Positions 25,570-34,877 of a DNA stretch of 64,000 bases are shown piece after piece (position 1 is the first letter of the stretch; the number at the start of each line of letters is the position of its first letter). Source of the DNA: Uranotaenia lowii (taxonomy: Eukaryota; Arthropoda; Insecta; Diptera; Culicidae). Location: assembly GCF_029784155.1 (NCBI RefSeq), contig NC_073693.1:155744848-155808847 (forward strand), in the 5' to 3' direction. Made by a program: the position numbers and the translations under genes. A model generated the notes under the pieces. It searched no databases. It had not been told where the DNA came from and was given only the letters and a program-made list of their open reading frames with translations.

Positions 25570-27357
25570 CAGGTATCAGAAAAGGGGTAGGCTTGATAGC
25601 AGCACGTTATCCAAACAACCGGGGAAAATGGTGCCTAGCCTTTTTTTTACAGATTTCATCATATACCTGAGAAACCCGAAAACCATAAAAGGATTAGAAA
25701 ATAAATAAATATTTAGGGCATAAAGCCGATCCACGTAGGGATTTTAAAGCATTGAAGATTATAACCACATTGGGTGAAAAATGACAGATTGTTATTTTAG
25801 TTTAAATTCTTAGAATAAGATACAGTTATAACAGGATAGGCGAGAGTACATAAAAGCTTTCTAGCAAACGAAAAACAGGCATATATGAGCTAAAATGAAT
25901 CACACATTTTTTATTCACAACTACAAAATTCAGAAGATTTGAGTTTACAATGATCAGAAAGTGTTCTAACCACGATGCTTCAATGAGGGCAAAAAAAAAA
26001 GATTTTATAATGGCAAAGTTGGCATTTAGCCTATCCACATAGTGATTTTTAAGCAATGAAGCTTTTTTTTTTAATCATAATATTGGAAATAACGACTTTT
26101 TTTTAACTTTCTCTATAAAATTCTAACATACATTAAAAAAAAAATGAAGTCGGGCAAAAGAGGGACATGTACACACTAAGTGGAAGGTAAATATAGGTAC
26201 AATAGTACCTCTGAATCATAGCTTAACCATACAGGAGATTCAGAGCACAAAGCACGAAGTCTTGATTTTATATATTTTTATTTAACTGACCAGTTAGCGC
26301 TCTGGTTAGACGACTACAAAGAGTTCCTGTGACAACAAATTTGAAACAAGCGATAGCTGTAGCAGTGGATTCTAGAACCAGGATTGACGTTTGACAACGA
26401 AATATCAGAGTACGATACTAGATGAGCCTTGACTCTTCTTAACACTATAGCCATTCTAAAGCTAAGGGAACATGTGTCAATACAAGAGAAATGACATGAA
26501 TTAGATGAAACAGATATGACTGTCGACATGCGATACAAGTTTTGATCGAAAGCTTGATTTAATAGGGAATTTTAAAGCCTTTTGGCAACCTAAAAGAAAT
26601 TTTTTTTTTTACATTTTTTCCATGGAACCGATATTTGTACGGCTTGAATGATTGAATAACCATGACGCAATTTTAAAAATTCAAAATCTTTATATGTAAG
26701 GACATTTACCTCCACAAAATTCTGTTACCAATCCAAAGATAGAAGGGACTGAACACTTGTCCATAATAAGGAAAATACACTAATTTTGCGCTTGATGTAA
26801 CAGATATAACTGATGTAATTTAGATTATATTCTTCTATAATTTCAAATCGGTTAATATTAACAGATAGCCAAAAGAAATGGGACCGTAAGCGATGCGTTT
26901 GCGATTCACATTTGAACACATGCGAAGAGATTTTATTAAATTGAGTTACTAGGAGAGCAAAAAGATAAGTTAAATGAAAAATCATATTCCAAATTGGCAA
27001 AACAAGAAAATATAAAAGAATACAGCTTGTGCAAATGCATGTACTACATATGCACTATTGGCATACCCTTCTCGAGAGAGAATATGTACAAAAGTTAAAA
27101 AATACTAGCAAGAATTTAAAACTGATTCAGATTCAAAACATTTTCTTCCAATGTTTTGAACTTGAAAAACTTCTGAACTCTGAATGCAATAATTAACCTT
27201 GACCTATTTTCTCCCCCGCCCAGATACAGCCTCATTGATTTCCAATAGACAGAAATATGAGATAAACGTATCTGGTAAGTACTGGATAAGTCGCCTCGTA
27301 CGACATGGACCAGTATCCCAGTGGCAGTATTCTTTTGGCCGCTGCCACACAGCCCGT
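25570..27357 (-). mobile_element. Unclassified 1.8-kb repeat, inverted relative to its partner at 41640
   Basis: The region 26508-27356 is the reverse complement, with moderate divergence, of 41640-42394. Shared words include GGCAGTATTCTTTTGGCCGC (complement of the 41650 region), TTCCAATAGACAGAAATATG and GTCGACATGCGATACAAG. The part nearer 25570 has no counterpart at 41 kb and contains a diverged duplication (GATCCACGTAGGGATTTTAA at about 25734 against CTATCCACATAGTGATTTTT at about 26033). There is no coding potential I can recognise and no clear inverted termini. The family is unknown. Confidence 0.6.
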
Positions 27358-27524
27358 AATTTTTTTAGTGAAACTTCCAGCATTTAAGAACAAGTAGTCA
27401 TAAAACAGTGTTAAATTAAACAGCAAAAAAACACACATACAAACATGCAAAATGAGTCTTAAACATCGTTCAACAACGTTCGGAAGTGTTTCTAGAAATT
27501 TCGTAGTAAATAAAACTTGAATAT
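27358..27524 (+). repeat. 167-bp direct repeat, right copy
   Basis: It has the same length and sequence as 25403-25569. Downstream the Helitron sequence continues normally (AAAAAAATATCATTTGA matches about 61488 in the partner copy). It is far longer than an ordinary target-site duplication. Confidence 0.9.
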
Positions 27525-27947
27525 ACCATTGTACAGAGAAATCATCAGATTTTTATTAGATGGGGGATGAGAAAGATAAAAAAAATATCATTTGAAGATA
27601 AACAATTTAAAGCCAAATCTATTCTAGCTTCCTTAAAACTGGTAGGTTTGTTTTGCGTGATAGGGAAAGGGAAAGGAATATCTTTTGATTTAAACCTCAA
27701 AACTATAAGCTTTTCCTAAAAAATTTAAAAACGATAAACACAGTGAATAATCTTAATAAAAACTATAAAAAGACTTACGAAACTGATGTAATCGAACATG
27801 GGCCAAATTTCTTAAAATGATCAATATAAAGCTTCCAACATTTCGAAAAATCAATCGACTCATTTTGATTTATATTTTATGTGAACCCGAGCAAGGCCGG
27901 GTAAATCAGCTAGTCCTTACTAATAACTAAACAAATTGATATATATA

Positions 27948-28176
27948 TGTAGATTCCGGGATCTGGAGCACACGAGAAACCCGCAGACAACCACACCGAA
28001 TACCACTTTTCGGATAGAAAAAACTACTCTACACGCGATTTACTGGGAATCAGCTTTATTCCACCAAACGCAACCGTTCTCGATAACAGTTCACAGAGTA
28101 TTGTAGATCGAGGTCGTGATACTTGATCGAGTTGGATAAGCGGTTATAAAATCGAATTAGGGATGTCCATCCAACA
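27948..28176 (-). repeat. LTR (3' LTR in element sense)
   Basis: 229 bp, starting TGTAGATTCC and ending ATCCAACA on the plus strand. On the minus strand it has a TATA-like word (TTTTATAACC near 28144-28153) and AATAAA at 28055-28060, in the order expected for a promoter followed by a polyadenylation signal. The last 20 bases of the gag-protease ORF run into it. Confidence 0.93.
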
Positions 28177-29905
28177 TTCGGCCGTCCTGACCTTCAACCG
28201 GCCCGGTTGACGTTGTTATCTGCTGAATCCCCTCACGATAACCGAAAGAATTGATCCAGGTTCCTTCTTCGTCATAACTCACAAGGGGATATCTTCTTCT
28301 TCTTCGTCGTCGTTGTCGTCGGTTGCCAGAGACCGGTGCAAATACTCCGTTCAGAGTTCCATCGTTTTTGTGAGGAAACGTTGTACGGCTATTAAACCTT
28401 GAAGAACCAGGCTTAATAACATCCTTGCAATTGATTTGATGCTGTACGAAACTCTTTTCAAGCAGCACTCGATTTTGTGAAAGCCATTGACTCTGCTCTA
28501 CTTCTCGCAAACATAATTTGGGCTTCAAAGTAATACGGTAAACGAACGGCATTTTCTTCGCAAAAAACTGTATTCCGTCGGCCGACACTTTGACGTCACC
28601 ATGCAGTAGCAAATTGCGCCCTATAAGAAGCTGCATATCGAGATCCTTGTTTGCAAGCACACTGAACTTCAGCATCATTTTTACACCATCGATTTCAACC
28701 TGAAGCATCGTAGTGCCCAAGGTCATCACTGAATCACTGATAGTTTTTAGTTCTTGTTTTTCACTTTCGATTACTTGTGAATCTAGTTCTTCCAAAAAGT
28801 TCAATCCAACTAGGGACACATCAGCGCCACAGTCAAAAAATGCTTTCGTTGGCACATCGTTTACTCGGACAGCCAAGAACGTTCCACTGTCAATTGCTGA
28901 TTTTTCACAACACATATTCACGCTATTCTTCTTTCCTGGGCAGTCTTTCAAAAGATGCCCTGGATCCTGGCATCTGAAGCAAGCCTTAGGTTGCATGCCA
29001 CCCGGACTATGTGCGTTGGACCCGAAATTCTTTTTGTTGTTTTTTGGTTGGTATCTTCCATCAACCACCTCCACTTCGTCGACACATTTGGTATTTTTGA
29101 TGTTATGGTACACCCTCAGTTTATCTTTAAATTCTTCAACCGACTTTGCTCCAAACAGAACGGTTTTATCAGGACCGTAATCGATAATGCCATTTACGGT
29201 ATGAGTAATAATTGCTTCGGGCTCAAGGTTAGCCTTTGCACCTAACTCACGCATCAAAATATAATATTCGAGCACAGATTCCGAGGCCAATTTTTTTCTC
29301 GCACGCAGTTTATCATGTACCACAGTGCTGTTTTCAACACAGTCAAACTCACGTATCAAAAAGATTTTAAGGGCACTCCAGCAAGTGATATGGCTAACAG
29401 TGTTTACTGATGATCTAGCCAAACCTGTTAGCTTCTTCTTCGCGACAACGTATTTGCGCAACTCGGATAATCCGATGGCTTCAGCCATTTCTTCGAAATC
29501 ACATACCCACTTTTGAACGGAATAGCAATCGGAGCCCGAAAATTCGTTGAAAGCGGACTCGATTTCCGATACGGTTAGTTTTGCTGTTTCACACACAACG
29601 GTATTATTTCGAGAGCTTTCAGATGATTCTCGTTCGACACTACTCGCGAACGATTCAGGGTGAGGAGTACTGCGCGGAGGATGCGCTCGAAGCTCATCGA
29701 TCACACTATGCAATCGACTATTTTCTGCACGCAACTCATGCATCTCACCGCGAATCTCGTTGAGTTGATGAGACACACTGGCGAGGGACACATTGGAGAA
29801 ATTGAGTTGATCGATGAGGCGGGCAAATTCGTTGCTATTTGGTGACCACATTGTCGCAGGTCTATTAGGAGGTGGAACACGGGGGTCAAACCCGAACGGG
29901 TACAT
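28157..29905 (-). CDS. Gag-protease polyprotein of LTR element
   Basis: This 582-residue ORF would form the virus-like particle and process it. Residues about 35-75 are heptad-like and predicted coiled coil. About 115-285 match a retrotransposon Gag fold by pattern (tryptophans plus an IREFDC and SVLEYYILMRELG stretch). A CX2CX4HX4C zinc knuckle (CFRCQDPGHLLKDC) follows near 318-331. The retropepsin-like part starts at AFFDCGADVSLVGL, with Cys where Ser or Thr normally follows the catalytic Asp, and ends near LLIGRNLL. A run of eight to nine arginines near 535 comes from a GAC/GAA simple repeat. The frame ends inside the LTR with no RT. The ATG at 29905 is the first in frame after the leader. 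Confidence 0.88.
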   Translation of the reverse strand: MYPFGFDPRVPPPNRPATMWSPNSNEFARLIDQLNFSNVSLASVSHQLNEIRGEMHELRAENSRLHSVIDELRAHPPRSTPHPESFASSVERESSESSRNNTVVCETAKLTVSEIESAFNEFSGSDCYSVQKWVCDFEEMAEAIGLSELRKYVVAKKKLTGLARSSVNTVSHITCWSALKIFLIREFDCVENSTVVHDKLRARKKLASESVLEYYILMRELGAKANLEPEAIITHTVNGIIDYGPDKTVLFGAKSVEEFKDKLRVYHNIKNTKCVDEVEVVDGRYQPKNNKKNFGSNAHSPGGMQPKACFRCQDPGHLLKDCPGKKNSVNMCCEKSAIDSGTFLAVRVNDVPTKAFFDCGADVSLVGLNFLEELDSQVIESEKQELKTISDSVMTLGTTMLQVEIDGVKMMLKFSVLANKDLDMQLLIGRNLLLHGDVKVSADGIQFFAKKMPFVYRITLKPKLCLREVEQSQWLSQNRVLLEKSFVQHQINCKDVIKPGSSRFNSRTTFPHKNDGTLNGVFAPVSGNRRQRRRRRRRYPLVSYDEEGTWINSFGYREGIQQITTSTGPVEGQDGRMLDGHP

Positions 29906-30220
29906 TTTTGAGCCTTTGTGTAGAACTCCGAAGGCTATCTGCTACGCAGCACAAAAGATTTCGCAGTCGAGTTTTTTTGCACTTCACTTGACTGCGTGTG
30001 GCACACAATAAAATTCTTTCGTGATCAACTGATCACACAACTGCCACAATTTTCTTCAACTAGGCAATAGCCCTGTTACCAGTATGGTTCTGGTATCACT
30101 TTTTGTTCGAACTATGGTGATAAATTATACGCAATATAATCATAACTTAATCTCCCGTAGTTTTATCTCTAACTAAACTTCCAAACGGGACCAAATATTT
30201 CTGGGTCATGCGGTTTGTGC

Positions 30221-30238
30221 ATCCCGGTTGAGCCCCCA
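30221..30238 (-). promoter_or_regulatory. Primer-binding site resembling a tRNA-Pro 3' end
   Basis: On the minus strand, four bases after the LTR, the sequence reads TGGGGGCTCAACCGGGAT. It agrees with the classic proline-tRNA primer site at all but two central positions (AA where CG is usual). Position and TGG start fit a retroelement primer site; the primer identity is inference. Confidence 0.75.
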
Positions 30239-30242
30239 AAAT

Positions 30243-30471
30243 TGTAGATTCCGGGATCTGGAGCACACGAGAAACCCGCAGACAACCACACCGAATACCA
30301 CTTTTCGGATAGAAAAAACTACTCTACACGCGATTTACTGGGAATCAGCTTTATTCCACCAAACGCAACCGTTCTCGATAACAGTTCACAGAGTATTGTA
30401 GATCGAGGTCGTGATACTTGATCGAGTTGGATAAGCGGTTATAAAATCGAATTAGGGATGTCCATCCAACA
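30243..30471 (-). repeat. LTR (5' LTR in element sense)
   Basis: Identical by eye to 27948-28176, offset by exactly 2295 bases. In the minus-strand sense it precedes the primer-binding site and the ORF, so it would drive transcription. Confidence 0.93.
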
Positions 30472-30684
30472 TATATTTCAGAAGAAATGCATCTGGGGAT
30501 AATCTGAAGAAACTTTTGCAAGCGGCACGGGTAGCCGGCCATTGTAGGTTTCTGAGGGTTGGATGCCTTTCTTCGACGAACCATCGGACCGTGGAAGCCC
30601 TAGAAGAAATTCGAAGGCCAAGCCACACAGACATAGGCAGGACCTTGCTACCGATGGGGGAAACATACATACATACATACATAA
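30472..30684 (+). mobile_element. 3' end of the LINE-like host element with (CATA)n tail
   Basis: This is the right-hand remnant of the element that begins at 22420. The stretch is GC-richer than its surroundings, contains AATTCGAAGGCCAAG and GCAGGACCTTGCTA words shared with 37312-37360, and ends in five CATA units before the 21-bp target duplication. Confidence 0.7.
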
Positions 30685-30756
30685 AAAAGCAACCCCATAT
30701 AAAATATTCGAAAATGAATTGAAAAAGTGATCAATTTTCCCCCAGTTTACGGCACT

Positions 30757-31776
30757 TTAGGAGGTCCCAGACAAATATGTCTTGGTCATGAAATATTTTC
30801 TTGACATTAGAAAAAAAAAGTCCTACGGCTTTTACGGCGCGGCGATTGGAATAACTTTTTATTAGCTTTTTCGAAATTTCAATGAATTTCATTGACTATC
30901 GAATTTTAGAAAAAAAAATTTCAGAAAATAATAAGTAGAATAATGAATATTCTCATTTTCATTAAGTATAAACGTTTGGCACAATTCATCGGGAATTTTA
31001 AAAATATCTTTGTAGTTAATGGAAGGTTCATGTTCAGAAAATTAACTAAAAGTCTTTCCGATATATTTATGTGCTTTCCTGATTTTTTTAGAGGCAATAC
31101 ACGGATACGTTCCGTGTCTAATCAAAATTTAAAAAAAAAATATGTGGAAAATAAAGAAAAAAAAATTTAAAGCAATTTGAAGTTTTGAGTTTTCTCGAGC
31201 TTTTCTGAGAATAAAAATGATAAAACATTTATGCTTCTTTTATAAGCATACATAATTGTTTATGTGTACGAATATAGCAAAATAATTTTAGCTTTTCAAT
31301 CATCATCTACGCACCTTTTCTCCGAAAAATAATTTGAAAAGAAAAATCAAAAACTTATACACTACGGTCGTTGCTGAAGAACAAATCGGCAATATTGAGT
31401 ATCTCTGGTAAATTTCCATTCTAATTTCAGTATAAAATTTAAACTTAAAATTGAAACTGACTTAACCAAAGTTTAATACTTATATTTCTGAGGAACTTCT
31501 GTTTTAAAATTATCCTCGACTGGAATAAATATCCTGGATCCAGCATATCATTTTTCAATTGAAGATTCTCAAAATATTTTCATCATTTAAACATTCTCAT
31601 AAACTGCGAGTTTGCTTGAGTATTTCTCTGAACGAGTAAAAATTATATTTGTTCAATCATATCATCTTCCTGATAGAGATTCAATACATAGAAATGTTCA
31701 TGCCTTATGATGTTTCTTTAGGGGTTTTCTGAGTTTTAAGGACACGAGATCTTAATTAAACCACCCTTTGCGGTTA
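30757..31776. other. No supported gene
   Basis: AT-rich sequence right of the nested stack. The 75-codon frame at 30943-31170 is lysine- and phenylalanine-rich with no recognisable domain. Nothing else stands out. Confidence 0.5.
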
Positions 31777-32595
31777 GGAAACATCCATAAATGACGTAGC
31801 ATTTGATGGGGAGGGGGGGAGTTTGACTTTGTGTGACGATGTGTGACGAGAGGGGGGGTAGGGGTTCAAGTAAAGCTAAGTAGCTTTAATTAAATATCGA
31901 AAAAAAAATCAAAATTGAGCAAAATTATGCCTAATTCAATCTAGTCTGAACATGTAGTTTTTGGCTCCTACTGTCCGACTGTTTTCAAGCGCATCAAGGA
32001 GCGTACATGCAAGAAATGCAATTTATATTTTGCTTCAAATGTTCTCCAAAAGGAGCATATCAAAATTCACAAGGCCCCAGCCTCGGATAGAAAGATTCGT
32101 CCAGAGCGAATTGTAGGCAAAAGAGGACACGAAGTGCTGGTCATCACTCCAGAGGACGATAGAGAGTGAGTGGAGGCAGCTGACATCGCAGATGCAATTA
32201 TTCTAGCCGAACATACGATGGAGGAAAGCTGCCCAACGATTTCATTGGAATCCCGAATTGAGATAATTTGGACCGACGCAACTGATTGAATACTTACAAG
32301 CTATCCTGTTTGTTGAAAGGTAGCTTGATTTTTTTTGACTCATTGATATGCTTTTTTAAACTTCCATTTATAACTTCTTTCCTTTTTTGTGATTTTTTGT
32401 ATTATTCTTGCAAAATGCTGATAATAAAAATAAAAATTAAAAACGATTTTTAAAAATGGGGGGGGGGAGGGGGTGGTTTATTAAATCTACGTTATAATCT
32501 AGGGGGGGTCTATGACTTTGTGACGAAATGCTACGAGGGGGGAGGGGGGTGTATAAAAACTCGTTAAAAAAGCTACGTCATTTATGGATGTTCCC
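31777..32595 (+). mobile_element. TIR DNA transposon remnant with TTA target duplication
   Basis: GGAAACATCCATAAATGACG at the left end pairs with the complementary right end, closing GGATGTTCCC (24-bp TIR, one mismatch), flanked by TTA on both sides (31774-31776 and 32596-32598). G-rich direct subterminal blocks with GACTTTGTG and TGACGA words lie near each end. A 3-bp TTA target duplication and GG-start termini are compatible with PIF/Harbinger-like elements, but the family is not certain. The body keeps a broken C2H2-finger reading frame, so this is a deleted copy of a coding element rather than a pure MITE. Confidence 0.72.
31960..32289 (+). pseudogene. C2H2 zinc-finger tail of a transposon protein, one stop
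   Basis: In one frame the sequence reads CKKC, twelve residues, then HIKIH: a CX2CX12HX3H finger at about 32008-32070. After it come a basic linker and ITPEDDRE, a TGA at 32167, then the same frame continues (EAADIADAIILAE, CPTISLESRIEIIWTDATD) to a stop at 32287-32289. One stop in otherwise coherent coding sequence suggests a recently broken C-terminal part of a larger protein of this element. No catalytic domain is present, so whether it is transposase or accessory protein is open. Confidence 0.6.
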
Positions 32596-32599
32596 TTAG

Positions 32600-33828
32600 G
32601 ATCTTGAATCGATATATCAGGAACAGATGAAACAACATGAAAATTTTTGAAACCAAAATACAATTTCTCATTTTCAGATATGTGAATAGGGTTAACAGAC
32701 CCGCCCTGCAAAAAAAATTACAATAATTCTGTTGGAGTCATATAGACCCGGATGACTGTTTTGGATTTAAAATCAAAACTTTTTAACAGATTTGTATAAA
32801 CTGTACCATTTTGAAACTGTCCAAATGTCAGACACTTTTTGTAAATTTTGGTTATATTTTTGTAGTCTTAAGAAACTGACCTTGCAGTAAAAAAAGTTCC
32901 TACTTTTTTTTGATACAAACACATCTCGTTTTTCTGAACCCATTTTGAAAAACTTATGATTTATATGATTTCGGAAAGATTAAGAACTCATATTAAAATT
33001 ATTAAAGTACTTGGTTTTAAAGACCACAACTGGTTATTTGAAAAGATTTTGGAAAATTATTAAACTTTAACTTTTTCACTACAATTTCATGAGAATCATG
33101 TAATTTTGATTGAAAAAAAATGCTTTTCTGTTCAGTAACATTCATTTCTAATCAGAAAAGAAAAATTTATATTGAAGGGAATATAGCGTTATCAATTTGA
33201 GCACTAAATAAAAAAAAATTAAGGGCCAAATGTGAGGTTGATCAATTTTTGCTTTTCGCTCTATGTTAAACTGAGCCAAGTTCTGTAAAACTTTAAATTA
33301 ATTTACCAAATAATATTATAACAAATCATGAAAAACAACTTTGATGAACAAAAGAATATAAAATCTGCATATTTGGTCAATTGTATGTTGAAAAAACTAA
33401 CGGCGTACTCCGTTTATCTCTCATTGTGTGTATTTTGCGGTTCTAAATGTGATAGAAAATCAAATTTAGTTATTTTCAGTTATTTTGATGTTTTTACAGA
33501 GTAAATCAATTCTTTGAATAGAAGATGATTATTCAGTAAAAAATTATTTTAAGAAAAAAGTTACTTTTTTTCAGTTTTTCTTAAATTTTTATTTTTGGCG
33601 TGTCATAAGAGGTGTATTCGAAAAAAAAATGCAACACTTTATTTTATGATTAACTTTTTAATGCATGTATTTAAATTGATGAAATTTTAAGCGATGTTAC
33701 CTGGTAATGCAATATTTACATATGCAAATTTTTGTGATGTTCTGTTAAGTGGTTTTTGAGATAGCATCCAATGAAGAAATTTTACGACTGTCATTCTTGG
33801 GCAACAAGTGCGCCTTCTATAATGCATA
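32600..33828. other. AT-rich stretch, no gene
   Basis: No recognisable coding region, tRNA-like box pair or terminal repeat was found. At about 33222-33245 a short AGGTTGATCAATTTTTG word resembles the inner part of the TIR at 22085 and may be a remnant of that MITE family. Confidence 0.45.
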
Positions 33829-33836
33829 CTATGAAC

Positions 33837-34877
33837 TAGGATTGATCGATCTTGGATCGATCCTTGGAGGATCGATCTTTTAAACTCCGATTTTCGATTT
33901 TTTGGATCGATTCTTCGGCCAGGAAAAGATCGATTAGATCAGTTTATTTTCGATTCGATCTTTCGATCTTTTTTTCCACTTAAGGGAAATAAGAGCATAA
34001 TGGCCACATTAAGGAGGACGCTTATTTAACCATAGAAAACAGCTATAATATTTGAGTTACATCATTGTTTCGTGTTCAGACAATAAAAAAGTCAATTTCC
34101 TAACTGAATGAAATTTGAAAAAAGTAGACTTAAACGTTTCAAAATGCATTTTAAATTTTTGTGCCAAAATCTGAAAATCAGTCATTGTAGGGGCACCATA
34201 GGCACTATCAATTGGGGCAAGATGAGCAATTTCTGCCATAGGATTTAGTAGCGAATTTAATTTGATGAAGTCAACTGAATTATACACTTGACTTATTTAC
34301 ATCTGACGATTAACCTTTTGGTAAGGCGTCGGAGAGATAATCAGAAAGTTCGATTCCTGGTCGAGGCGAATTTTTTTTTTCATTTAGGGGAGAAGTTAAA
34401 GAATAATTTTAGAAATTTTCAATTTATTTCAATACAATTTTGCAAATTATTTCCAAAACCTTGTGAATTGGGTGCAGAAAGGTGTTTGTGATTGATTTAG
34501 AATAAAAAATTGGCAAGAATTTGCTAATCTTAAGAAATAACAGCGATTTTTCTAAAAACTACTTAAAAAAAAAAAATTAATTTGTTTTTTGATTTTTTCC
34601 TGCATATTTTGTTTGATGACTCTAATATACGTTAGACAATCTTAATAAAAATACCTTGAATAATTTCATTTAGTCTCATGAATATTTCTTGTCAGTACAT
34701 TTCTTAAAAATATAAAAGCGTTTCCGAGATTTTTGGATTTTGATTGGTATTAATTTTAAACATTTACTCCGGTTCTCCTTATATAAAAGCTCCGATTTTT
34801 TAGATGGATCGATCCCAGAACCGTTCATCTGAATCGATCTTGTAGATCGATCTTTTCCCGAAGATCGAACAATCCTA
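33837..34877. mobile_element. hAT-type non-autonomous element with GATCGATC-rich ends
   Basis: The element starts TAGGATTGATCGATCTT and ends in the complement of TAGGATTGTTCGATCTT, with the 8-bp duplication CTATGAAC on both sides (33829-33836 and 34878-34885). Eight-base duplications and TAGG-type short TIRs are hAT hallmarks. Each terminal 100-130 bp is packed with GATCGAT words (about 33845-33972 and 34800-34868). No transposase ORF is present. A tRNA-like stretch lies at 34310-34372. Confidence 0.85.
34300..34372 (+). tRNA. tRNA-like relic with B box and T run
   Basis: TTGGTAAGGCGTCGGA resembles the D-arm side of a Ser/Leu-type tRNA and AGTTCGATTCCTGG matches a pol III B box, followed by GAGGCGAA and a run of nine to ten T. 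There is no clean cloverleaf. It is probably a tRNA-derived piece captured in the hAT element. Confidence 0.35.

Larger units (their letters stand above)
23493..27913 (+). mobile_element. Helitron inside the LINE, itself carrying two inserts
   Basis: It starts TCTAATATATAAAGATGAG after an A at 23492 and ends GGGTAAATCAGCTAG before a T at 27914. CCCG and CGGG words just upstream of the CTAG fit the terminal hairpin. Start, middle and end words match the Helitron at 59885-62230 in order (for example CACACCGCT, CCCCTCCCAC, TTTTGTCGACC, GGGGTTGTTTTCACCATCAC, AAAACGATAAAC). Compared with that copy, two blocks are extra: a LINE fragment at 24134-24966 and a repeat at 25570-27357. No Rep/helicase ORF is visible. 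Confidence 0.85.
27948..30471 (-). mobile_element. Young non-autonomous LTR retrotransposon, gag-protease only
   Basis: Two 229-bp LTRs of type TG...CA (27948-28176 and 30243-30471) look identical base for base and are flanked by TATA on both sides (27944-27947 and 30472-30475). This matches the 4-bp target duplication usual for Ty3/gypsy and errantivirus-type elements. Transcription is leftward. Internally there are a tRNA-Pro-like primer site, a leader of about 315 bp and one intact 582-codon ORF with Gag, zinc knuckle and protease. RT, RNase H, integrase and env are all missing: only about 2.07 kb separates the LTRs. It needs pol supplied by a relative. Identical LTRs and an open frame imply recent insertion. 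Confidence 0.92.
22420..30684 (+). mobile_element. LINE-like retroposon with 21-bp target duplication, opened by nested elements
   Basis: A 21-bp word beginning AAAAGCAACCCC is present at 22399-22419 and again, identical, at 30685-30705. Between them the element starts CAGTCGCTCGTG, a plausible initiator-type LINE 5' end, and finishes with (CATA)n at about 30662-30683. A simple-repeat 3' tail plus a long target duplication is the signature of target-primed reverse transcription. Its own sequence is 22420-23492, 27914-27947 and 30472-30684; the rest is later insertions. No EN or RT domain survives, so the clade is unknown. A second, short 3'-end remnant lies at 37312-37360. Confidence 0.75.
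22072..30752. mobile_element. Outer TIR element (MITE) interrupted by later insertions
   Basis: CCGTTAACTGGGGTAAC...TTTGATCA at 22072-22097 has an inverted counterpart at 30726-30752 (TGATCAATTTTCCCCCAG, then TTTACGG). With the 8.26-kb LINE-like insertion removed, the two ends lie about 400 bp apart, a normal MITE size. No clear target duplication was found. The reconstruction rests on the inverted termini and the 21-bp duplication of the inner element. Confidence 0.6.

Noticed and set aside
28713..29180. 155-codon plus-strand ORF and its neighbours to 30011
   Set aside because: They are antisense shadows of the gag-protease ORF.
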